DNA of 12,453 nt. Origin: Pseudomonadota bacterium (lineage in GTDB: Bacteria; Pseudomonadota; Alphaproteobacteria; Rhizobiales; Xanthobacteraceae). A program made the position numbers and the translations under genes. Below are positions 7,020-12,453 of this stretch, one piece after another. Numbering within the stretch: position 1 is the first letter of the stretch; each line of letters opens with the position of its first letter. Below the pieces are notes generated by a model, which was given only the letters and a program-made list of their open reading frames with translations, was not told where the DNA came from and made no database searches. Location: assembly GCA_023405565.1 (NCBI GenBank), contig JAEXXW010000027.1, forward strand, positions 1 to 12,453, written 5' to 3'.

Positions 7020-7105
7020 CCTATCCTCCCCTTGATGTTGTTTTGCGGTCGCTGTCGTGCCGTTTGAAACTGCCGCAGCGCCGTTTTTTTGTTTTTCGGA
7101 ATTTA

Positions 7106-7134
7106 GTTATAAAATATATCGATTGTCCCGCCAA
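7106..7134 (-). promoter_or_regulatory. Candidate sigma70-type promoter for SBP1
   Basis: On the minus strand TTGGCG (7134-7129) and TATAAC (7111-7106) are separated by exactly 17 bases. This matches the -35/-10 consensus at 4 of 6 and 5 of 6. It would start transcription near 7099, about 80 bases before the SBP1 start codon. The site is in the only AT-rich patch of the gap, which also holds a possible plus-strand -10 (TATAAA, 7108-7113) for the MarR gene. The two promoters may therefore overlap, a usual place for MarR control. Confidence 0.55.
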
Positions 7135-7201
7135 GCAGGCATCGCGTGGGGCATGCCTTTCGACGCCGGATCAAATTTTGATTGCTTTCCGGGGAATGCA
7201 G

Positions 7202-7801
7202 ATGAGCCGCAAAGCCGCGCCGCAAACCGCGCCAAGCGCCAGGCCGAAGACACCGGCCAGGCGCGGCGCGAAAGATGGGCAGGGGCCCTACAGCAAGCCC
7301 CTGACGCGCGACCGGGCGGGGCCACTCGATCTATCGGACGTGACATCCATGGCCGGCTTCATGCTGCGGGTCGTGCAGGTCCGTGTGTTTCAACGTTATT
7401 ACGATGATGAAATCGGACGCGAAGTTTCGCCGGGTGTCCTGTCAACATTGATTGTCATCGCGGCTAATCCCGGCGTGCGGCCGGGCGCACTCGCCGATAC
7501 CCTGGTGGTGCGCCGCCCCAACATGACCAAGCTGCTCGACAGCCTGACGAAATCGGGACACGTCCTGAAACGCAGTTCATCCGGCGACGGTCGCAGCGTG
7601 GCACTGTTCATCACTGCCAAGGGACGGCGCCTGCTTGAGCGCACGGCTTCGATGAGCCGAGAGCATGATGAAGCCACCACGGCTTCCTTGACCGGGGCGG
7701 AACGTTCGGAGTTGCTGCGTCTGCTTCACAAGCTTGCCGCCGATCTGATCGATCAGTCGACCTGGAAGCAGGTGGCCGAGGCAGGTGCACACGGTCAGTG
7801 A
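7202..7801 (+). CDS. MarR-family transcriptional regulator, 199 aa
   Basis: ATG 7202 is preferred over ATG 7196 because GGGGA (7191-7195) is six bases before the former and touches the latter. After a basic, disordered N-terminus (1-40) comes a MarR winged-helix fold: a dimer helix near 44-70, then the wHTH about 76-146. The recognition helix is RRPNMTKLLDSLTKSGHV (104-121) and the wing RSSSGDGRSVALFIT (124-138), and C-terminal dimerisation helices follow. MarR proteins bind palindromic operators and let go, or bind, on sensing small phenolic or thiol ligands. Divergence from SBP1 points to control of that transporter. Its last seven bases overlap the end of the convergent MetE-like gene. The long basic N-tail is unusual for the family. 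Confidence 0.9.
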   Translation: MSRKAAPQTAPSARPKTPARRGAKDGQGPYSKPLTRDRAGPLDLSDVTSMAGFMLRVVQVRVFQRYYDDEIGREVSPGVLSTLIVIAANPGVRPGALADTLVVRRPNMTKLLDSLTKSGHVLKRSSSGDGRSVALFITAKGRRLLERTASMSREHDEATTASLTGAERSELLRLLHKLAADLIDQSTWKQVAEAGAHGQ

Positions 7802-8928
7802 AACTTCAGCGCCTCCGTGGCCAATGCCGCGCCTTCGACCAGTGAGCGCAACTTGGCCCAGGCGATCTGCGCATGTGTACGCTCGCCAAAGCCGCAATCG
7901 GTGCCGGCAATGACATGTTCCTTGCCGACGAGGCGGGCGTATCGCTGGATGCGTTCGCTGACGAGCTCCGGGTGTTCGATCGTGTCGGTCGCATGCGCGA
8001 CGATACCGGGAATGAGGATCCTGCCTTTCGGCAGTTGGACGTTTTCCCAGACACGATATTCATGCTCGTGGCGTGCATTGGCGCCCTCGATCAGGTAGCC
8101 CTGCGCCTTCACACGCAACAGCACATCGACAATGTCGCTCAACGGAAGATCGAAGGCGTGTGGGCCGTGCCAGCTTCCCCAGCACAAATGATAGCGGATA
8201 CGATCTTCCGGGATATTGCGCAGCGCGTGGTTCAGTGCGGCGACACGAATAGAGCAATATTTGACAAATGCATCGAGTCCCATTGTCATGCCAATGCGAT
8301 CCCACAGGGCGGCGAGCCAGGCATCGTCGACCTGCACGATGAAGCCGGCCTTGGCGATCATCTCGTATTCCGTCCGCATCGCCTCGGCGAGTGCGAAGAC
8401 GAATTCTTCCGTCGTCTTGTAATAGGCGTTGGTGTGGTACGGTTCGAGGCTGGCTGGCGCCGTGGTGGTCAGGAAATAGTCCCGGTCGTCGCCGGTGATG
8501 GACTGGCGATAGAGATCGAGTTCCTTCTGCAGCGTCGCCTGGCCAGCATAGACGATCGGTCCGGTACACACCCAGGTCTTGCGTCGCACGGCGGGCGCCT
8601 TCTGCGTGACGTAGAAAAGCGTGCCGCGTTCGGCGGCGTATTTGTAGAATTCGGCGAACGTCTCGCGGTCGCGACCCTGCGCGATCAGTGGTGGGCCTGA
8701 AGTCTCTGCGGCTTCAAATCCGCTCAGCCGTCCATCGATATAGCTGAGCCAGTCGCCGCCCTTGGTGAACTCGCCCTCATTGACGATATCGAGACCGCAA
8801 TCTTTCTGCGCTGCGATAATCGCGCGGATATCATCAGCGGCCAGCGCCTGGCCGGCCGCTGCGCTTTCGCCGCGGCCAGGCAGACTGCCGACATGCGTCG
8901 TCAGGATCCTGGTTGTGCTGCGTCGCAT
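7795..8928 (-). CDS. Cobalamin-independent methionine synthase-like (MetE C-terminal/COG0620) zinc methyltransferase, 377 aa
   Basis: ATG 8928 follows GGGAGG at good distance; extension to 9045 would cross the palindrome region and is rejected. The protein is a single MetE-C-type TIM barrel. It has the TTHVGSLP opening (10-17), DCGLDIVNEGE (43-53), VQVDDAW (199-205, as in the IQIDDP strand of MetE) and the putative zinc ligands H247 and C249 (HLCWG), E281 and C345 (GTDCGFG). These match His641, Cys643, Glu665 and Cys726 of E. coli MetE. The family transfers methyl or alkyl groups to or from a thiol; relatives include YxjG/YxjH and epoxyalkane:coenzyme M transferase. It lacks the MetE N-terminal folate half, so true methionine synthase activity with methyl-tetrahydrofolate is doubtful and the substrate is unknown. 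It sits between two transporter parts. Confidence 0.88.
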   Translation of the reverse strand: MRRSTTRILTTHVGSLPGRGESAAAGQALAADDIRAIIAAQKDCGLDIVNEGEFTKGGDWLSYIDGRLSGFEAAETSGPPLIAQGRDRETFAEFYKYAAERGTLFYVTQKAPAVRRKTWVCTGPIVYAGQATLQKELDLYRQSITGDDRDYFLTTTAPASLEPYHTNAYYKTTEEFVFALAEAMRTEYEMIAKAGFIVQVDDAWLAALWDRIGMTMGLDAFVKYCSIRVAALNHALRNIPEDRIRYHLCWGSWHGPHAFDLPLSDIVDVLLRVKAQGYLIEGANARHEHEYRVWENVQLPKGRILIPGIVAHATDTIEHPELVSERIQRYARLVGKEHVIAGTDCGFGERTHAQIAWAKLRSLVEGAALATEALKFH

Positions 8929-9102
8929 ATGGCGCCTCCCATTTTCTTTTGTTTCGGCGGGCGCATGGCGCGACCGGTGCGTGTTGATTTTCCATGCCCG
9001 CAGACGCAGAATAAACAAGCTGGATAGCTTGTTTTTGTCAATCAAAGAAAATCGCTGCCTGCGGGCGGTGCTTCAGGGAAGAGACAGTCACGGGAGACGT
9101 CC
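8929..9102. promoter_or_regulatory. Divergent control region of the MetE-like and SBP2 genes
   Basis: These 174 bases separate two head-to-head genes. They contain a 22-bp palindrome (9013-9034) and, on the minus strand, a perfect TTGACA -35 hexamer at 9041-9036 directed toward the MetE-like gene. The -10 partner is unclear (GTTTAT or TTTATT with long spacing). Confidence 0.55.
9013..9034. promoter_or_regulatory. Perfect 9-4-9 inverted repeat, probable operator
   Basis: AAACAAGCT and AGCTTGTTT flank the four bases GGAT. The repeat lies immediately downstream of the minus-strand -35 hexamer, about where a repressor would block the MetE-like promoter, and 69-90 bases before the SBP2 start. Its size and symmetry fit a TetR or MarR dimer, and both kinds of regulator are encoded nearby. 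It could instead act as a hairpin with its trailing T run, but no gene ends here. Confidence 0.7.
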
Positions 9103-10275
9103 ATGCGAAAGACATTCGTCGTCGCAATGTTCGGCGCTTCGTTGTGGGCAGCGGCCGCGCAGGCGCAGGATACGATCAAGATCGGTCTCATCATGCCGTA
9201 TTCCGGGCAATTCGCCGATACGGCCGTGCAGATGGACAACGGTATCAAGCTCTATGTGCAGCGGCATGGCGCGGCGGTCGCCGGCAAGAAGATCGAGTTC
9301 ATCCGCAAGGATACCGGCGGCGTCGCACCGGATATCGCGAAGCGTCTTGCGCAGGAAATGATCGTCCGCGACGGCGTTGATATCCTTGCCGGGTTCGTGC
9401 TGACGCCGAATGCGCTGGCCGCCGCTGATGTCTCTGCCACAGCGAAGAAATTCATGGTCATCATGAATGCCGGCACCTCGATCATCACGACCAAGTCGCC
9501 TTATGCGACGCGCACCTCGGTCACGCTGCCGCAGGCGTCCGAGTCGCTCGGGCATTGGGCCGCGAAAAACGGCGTGAAGAAAGCCTATACGATGGTGTCC
9601 GATTTCGGCCCTGGACACGATGCCGAGCAGGGCTTTCAGCGCGCTTTCAAGAATGGCGGTGGCGAGATCGTCGGTTCGGTGCGCTTTCCGGTCGCCAATC
9701 CGGATTTCTCGGCTTTCGTGCAACGCGCCAAGGATGTGAATCCGGAAGCGCTGTTCCTGTTTCTGCCGGCGGGTGCGCAGCCGGCCGCGTTTGCGAAAGC
9801 ACTGGCTGAACGCGGCCTTGATCCGGGGACTGTGAAGGTGCTCGGCACTGGCGAGGTGACGGCGGAAGCGGCCCTGAAAAGCATGGGTGATGCATCGCTC
9901 GGCATTGTCACAGCCTGGAATTACGATCACGCGCATGACACGGGCAGCAATGCTGCTTTCGTGAAGGATTATGTGGCGAGTTTCGGCCGCAATCCCGATT
10001 TCATATCGGTCGGCGGCTATGACGGCATGCACCTCATCTACGAGACGCTGAAAAAGACCGGCGGCAAGGCCGACGGCGATTCGCTGATCGCGGCTGCAAA
10101 GGGCATGGTCTGGGAAAGTCCGCGCGGTCCGATTTCCATCGATCAGGAGACGCGCGATGTCGTGCAGAATATTTATATCCGGCGCGTCGAGAAGGTGGGG
10201 AATGAGCCGCGCAACGTCATCATCGATACGGTCAGGGACGTGAGGGACCCCGTGCTGGAGCGAATGAAGAAGTAG
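9103..10275 (+). CDS. ABC transporter substrate-binding protein SBP2 (type I periplasmic fold), 390 aa
   Basis: ATG 9103 follows GGGAGA (9092-9097). Residues 1-21 form a signal peptide ending QAQA-type, with cleavage before Q22. The mature part starts DTIKIGLIMPYSGQFADTA, the Peripla_BP_6 opening, and includes DFGPGHDAEQGFQRAFK (157-173) and GSVRFPVANPDFSAF (181-195), aligned with the same places in SBP1. The two proteins are distant paralogues, not a recent duplicate. SBP2 has no cysteine whereas SBP1 has two. No permease or ATPase gene follows, so it probably shares the fused permease or one encoded elsewhere. It diverges from the MetE-like gene across the palindrome, implying common regulation. 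Its final 44 bases overlap the end of the convergent TetR gene. The ligand is unknown; aromatic or thio-compounds are possible. Confidence 0.93.
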   Translation: MRKTFVVAMFGASLWAAAAQAQDTIKIGLIMPYSGQFADTAVQMDNGIKLYVQRHGAAVAGKKIEFIRKDTGGVAPDIAKRLAQEMIVRDGVDILAGFVLTPNALAAADVSATAKKFMVIMNAGTSIITTKSPYATRTSVTLPQASESLGHWAAKNGVKKAYTMVSDFGPGHDAEQGFQRAFKNGGGEIVGSVRFPVANPDFSAFVQRAKDVNPEALFLFLPAGAQPAAFAKALAERGLDPGTVKVLGTGEVTAEAALKSMGDASLGIVTAWNYDHAHDTGSNAAFVKDYVASFGRNPDFISVGGYDGMHLIYETLKKTGGKADGDSLIAAAKGMVWESPRGPISIDQETRDVVQNIYIRRVEKVGNEPRNVIIDTVRDVRDPVLERMKK

Positions 10276-11002
10276 CGGCTTTCCTGCGTTGTGGAACTGC
10301 TTTTCTGACTGTCGAGGAACGGCGGCGCGAGAGTTTGCCAAGCACGCCCGGTGCAAGGGCGTGCAGACTTTCAATCACGTCGCGATAAAGCGCGGCCGGC
10401 AGCCCCCATGCGGACAGCAGGGCGGCACCACGGAAGACGCAGTTTGCGAGGTCGATGAGTTTTTCGGCGTTCTGTCGGCGATAGCCCGTGCGCACGAAAG
10501 CGTCGAGCCAGACATGGTCATGCCGCTTGCGGTTCTCCTTGAACAGCACATGCATGATGTGCTCGATCTTCTTGTCGGTCCGCGCCGCCATCGCGAGTTC
10601 GAGCAGGGCGATGTAATCGTCGCTCAGGAAGAAAGAGCGGGAGCTAGCGAGAAAATCGCCAAGCGGATCGGACGAAGCGGACATTTCGCCCGCTTTCTGG
10701 CGCGAGCGTAATTCGGCGCGGCGCAGGGCCGCCTCCCATGCCGCTTCGATCAGGTCGTATTTTGTCTTGAAATAGTTCTCGCGCGCGCCGCGCGATACCT
10801 TGGCATGGGCCGCAACCGCAATGGTGCTGAAACCCGAATAGCCGCGCTTGACCAGAAGATCGATGGCGGCGCGGAGGATTTTGTCGGTTGTTTCCTGCCG
10901 GCGCTCCGCCTGCGTGCGGCGCGGCTTCTTCGCTGCAATTGTCTGGAGCGATCCGGTTTTCGGCGCTTTCGATGTCTTTGATGTTTTCGCCATTCCCACC
11001 AT
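10232..11002 (-). CDS. TetR/AcrR-family transcriptional regulator, 256 aa
   Basis: The frame opens at ATG 11002 (MVGMAKTS); ATG 10993 three codons later is an equally possible start, since GGGAG lies only two bases before the first and eleven before the second. A Lys/Arg-rich tail (1-36) precedes the TetR helix-turn-helix at about 38-86, with ILRAAIDLLVKRGYSGFSTI and then AAHAKVSRGARENYFKTKYDL. The ligand-binding helical domain follows (about 100-225) and then a basic C-terminal tail rich in Arg and Ser. TetR proteins usually repress neighbouring genes until a ligand binds. The palindrome upstream of SBP2 is a candidate target. Its 3' end overlaps SBP2 by 44 bases tail to tail, and it lies downstream of the caspase-like gene on the same strand. 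The long tails at both ends are unusual. Confidence 0.9.
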   Translation of the reverse strand: MVGMAKTSKTSKAPKTGSLQTIAAKKPRRTQAERRQETTDKILRAAIDLLVKRGYSGFSTIAVAAHAKVSRGARENYFKTKYDLIEAAWEAALRRAELRSRQKAGEMSASSDPLGDFLASSRSFFLSDDYIALLELAMAARTDKKIEHIMHVLFKENRKRHDHVWLDAFVRTGYRRQNAEKLIDLANCVFRGAALLSAWGLPAALYRDVIESLHALAPGVLGKLSRRRSSTVRKAVPQRRKAATSSFAPARGPSRP

Positions 11003-11020
11003 CGCTCCCGAAGGCGCAAC

Positions 11021-11068
11021 CTAGAGCATGATGCCGAAAAGTGCGAAGCGGTTTTCGGATACACATGC
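11021..11068. repeat. Palindromic intergenic repeat (rhizobial REP-like element)
   Basis: GCATG (11026-11030) pairs with CATGC (11064-11068) and CCGAAAA (11034-11040) pairs with TTTTCGG (11052-11058). The text AGAGCATGATGCCGAAAAG followed by a GAAGCGGTTTTCGG arm is one I recognise as a dispersed repeat in Bradyrhizobium-type genomes. It sits in the gap between the caspase-like gene and the TetR gene and could be the transcript end of the former. Confidence 0.8.
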
Positions 11069-11070
11069 GG

Positions 11071-11094
11071 GGATCGAACCTGCGGAAGCGATCC
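11071..11094. promoter_or_regulatory. Spaced inverted repeat GGATCG-N12-CGATCC upstream of the TetR gene
   Basis: Two perfect six-base arms (11071-11076 and 11089-11094) lie about 70-90 bases before the TetR start and 13 bases after the caspase-like stop. They could be an autoregulatory operator or a weak terminator stem. No T tract follows. Confidence 0.3.
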
Positions 11095-11106
11095 GTGGAA
11101 TGCATC

Positions 11107-12453
11107 TCAGAATCTGAATCCGACGCCGCCACCTCCGGTGTTGCCGGGATAATGTCGTGGCGGACGCGGACTCATTCCGCCCGGAACGCGCGGCGGTCGT
11201 CCGCCGCCTCCGATAATCGGCGGGCCGCCCTCTGCCCGCGGCGGATAGCCCGGACGCGGGCCGCCGCAATTGCATGGGCGCGCGGGGCCGGGGACGTGCA
11301 CGACCTTCACCACCTCATGCGGCACCTTCACCTCTTTCACCACTTCGCGCACGACGGTGCGGATCTCGGGCGGCGAGGGCACGCGCACTTCCTTCACCAC
11401 TTCACGGACGACAGTGCGAATCTCCGGCGGTGACGACACGCGTACCTCGCGCACGATGGTGCGCACGTCCGGCTGTGTGTTGAGCGCATTGGCGGTCAGG
11501 CCGAGGACCGGCGAGATCGAGCGGGCGAAGGACGAACGCACCTTGGCGCGTTCGAGCAACCGCTGTGCGGTGAGAGTGAGATCGCTGTCCGGGAAGCGCG
11601 CAAGGAAGGCTTCGAAAGCGGTAGGGGTGCCGATCGCCACCGCTTCCAGCCACGCGATCATCATCTGTCGGCGATCGATGATCGATCGCACCTGCACGGC
11701 CAGCGGATCGTTGCCATTGAGCGCGAGATATTGTTCGTAGACGATGACATCGTCTTCGCGGATCGCGACATCGAAAGCCTCGCGCGGCGACATCGCTTGC
11801 AGGTCCTTGCGCCAGGTGTCGGCGCTCTTGCCGCGGTTCGCATCCTGCTTCAACGGCTCCGTGCCCGGAAAGAATGAGAACGGCTCGGTCAGCGCCGACA
11901 CCTCCCACGGAGTCTGGCGGCCATCGGTTGCACCGTGCACGGCGAGGCGCACATTCTTCAATGCCGATTCGATCGGCAGCCCCGGCTCCTTCGCCGATTT
12001 GATGAGCGCCTGTGCGAAGGGCGAATTGCTCCCCGATCCATCCTCCGCTGTCGCTCCGGGCGATGTGGAATAGGCGACCAGCGTGCCGGCGGGTGCATTC
12101 ACCAGTGCGAGCCCGCGCGGCGCATTCTTGGCGATATCGGCGAAAGGATTGTCACGGCAGGCATCGAGGATGACGATGCGCGTCTTGCTGCGGACCGAAT
12201 CCAGCATCGACATCAGATCGTCGAGCCGCATGGCTTCCAGCGGCACATCGGCTTCGCGGTTGATGGTAGCATCGACAGGGATGAGGAAATTCTCGCCATC
12301 GACCTGCAGGCCGTGGCCGGCATAGTAGATCAGAGAGACAGTGTTGTCGGATTTGCCGGCCAGCTGGTTGGTGAAGAAGCGGATCGCCCGGCTCATGCTG
12401 GTCTTGTCGAGATCGGTCGCTGCCGTCACTTCAAAGCCGGCATCCTTCAACAA
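11107..12453 (-). CDS. Caspase-family (peptidase C14) protein with C-terminal repeats (N-terminus beyond window edge)
   Basis: The minus-strand frame is open from base 12453 for 448 residues, so the start and any signal peptide are outside the window. The first visible residues (LLKDAGFEVTAATDLDK) are internal caspase-fold sequence. The catalytic dyad is intact: His47 in YYAGHGLQ (codon 12313-12315) and Cys99 in LDACRDNPF (codon 12157-12159). Typical p20 elements VAYSTSPGATAEDG and SPFAQAL follow. Residues about 215-325 are a helical linker. Residues 330-388 are Val/Glu/Lys repeats based on a 19-residue unit (PPEIRTVVREVVKEVRVPS). Residues 389-448 are a Pro/Gly-rich tail with PCNCGG, ending GFRF. 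Bacterial caspase homologues cut after Arg/Lys or sometimes Asp and are linked with stress, signalling or cell death. The role here is unknown. Confidence 0.92.
   Translation of the reverse strand: MLKDAGFEVTAATDLDKTSMSRAIRFFTNQLAGKSDNTVSLIYYAGHGLQVDGENFLIPVDATINREADVPLEAMRLDDLMSMLDSVRSKTRIVILDACRDNPFADIAKNAPRGLALVNAPAGTLVAYSTSPGATAEDGSGSNSPFAQALIKSAKEPGLPIESALKNVRLAVHGATDGRQTPWEVSALTEPFSFFPGTEPLKQDANRGKSADTWRKDLQAMSPREAFDVAIREDDVIVYEQYLALNGNDPLAVQVRSIIDRRQMMIAWLEAVAIGTPTAFEAFLARFPDSDLTLTAQRLLERAKVRSSFARSISPVLGLTANALNTQPDVRTIVREVRVSSPPEIRTVVREVVKEVRVPSPPEIRTVVREVVKEVKVPHEVVKVVHVPGPARPCNCGGPRPGYPPRAEGGPPIIGGGGRPPRVPGGMSPRPPRHYPGNTGGGGVGFRF
11290..11466 (-). repeat. 57-bp (19-residue) in-frame tandem repeat in the caspase-like gene
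   Basis: Two full units (11374-11430 and 11317-11373) differ at few bases. A shortened unit lacking four codons precedes them (from 11466), and a half unit (HEVVKVVHVP) follows. All keep the VREV/VKEV pattern with alternating hydrophobic and charged residues. Confidence 0.85.

Noticed and set aside
5952..7067. 371-codon plus-strand open frame opposite SBP1
   Set aside because: It mirrors the codon bias of a GC-rich gene. The product is low-information, rich in D/V/G with no domain, while the minus strand encodes a complete signal-peptide receptor.
6953..7201. Upstream extension of the MarR gene into SBP1
   Set aside because: It would overlap the divergent SBP1 start and both promoters. The ribosome site supports ATG 7202.
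7873..8700. 275-codon plus-strand frame opposite the MetE-like gene
   Set aside because: Antisense shadow; the minus frame carries conserved catalytic motifs.
9013..9040. Reading the 9-4-9 palindrome with its T run as a terminator
   Set aside because: It lies between two gene starts and no coding region ends there, so an operator is more likely. A small RNA end cannot be excluded.
9088..10374. 428-codon minus-strand open frame opposite SBP2
   Set aside because: Arg/His-rich product without domain or ribosome site. SBP2 on the plus strand explains the region.
1..12453. tRNA, rRNA, CRISPR array, insertion sequence or prophage
   Set aside because: No cloverleaf-like sequence, spaced repeat array, transposase or terminal inverted repeats were seen by eye. 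The only repeats are the short intergenic palindromes and the in-gene 57-bp units.

Overview
The window looks like a stretch of alphaproteobacterial chromosome, most likely Hyphomicrobiales (Nitrobacteraceae or Xanthobacteraceae type, i.e. Bradyrhizobium/Rhodopseudomonas/Pseudolabrys relatives). The evidence is the high GC content, the SH3b plus DUF1236-like secreted protein, the Gly/Tyr-rich exported protein, the DUF1993 protein, the caspase-like protein with a Pro/Gly-rich tail, abundant branched-chain-amino-acid-type (type I periplasmic fold) ABC components, and two copies of short palindromic intergenic repeats typical of that order. This is inference from gene content, not a database match. 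I see no tRNA, rRNA, CRISPR array, insertion sequence or phage gene.

Left part (1-3900). A secreted SH3b/DUF1236-like protein runs off the left edge on the minus strand. A 63-aa two-helix membrane protein and a 135-aa Gly/Tyr-rich exported protein follow on the plus strand. The latter converges on a DUF1993 (DinB-clan) protein. A divergent 474-aa APC-family amino-acid/amine permease comes next and is followed by a palindromic repeat block.

Central part (3899-11002). This is the coherent locus. A substrate-binding protein (SBP1) and a natural LivH-LivM fusion permease lie on the minus strand, separated by a strong intrinsic terminator. A MarR regulator diverges from SBP1. A MetE-C-like zinc methyltransferase-fold enzyme converges on the MarR gene with a 7-bp overlap. 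A second, different substrate-binding protein (SBP2) diverges from the enzyme gene across an intergenic region holding a perfect 9-4-9 palindrome. A TetR regulator converges on SBP2 with a 44-bp overlap. My reading is an uptake-and-processing locus for a small, probably methylated or thiol/aromatic-type compound. Two receptors would feed one fused permease, and two regulators would sense the compound. The ATPase subunits (LivG/LivF) are not in the window and must be supplied from elsewhere. The substrate cannot be read from sequence.

Right part (11003-12453). A palindromic repeat separates the TetR gene from a caspase-family (peptidase C14) protein with an intact His/Cys dyad and a 19-residue tandem repeat. 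The N-terminus of this protein lies beyond the right edge.
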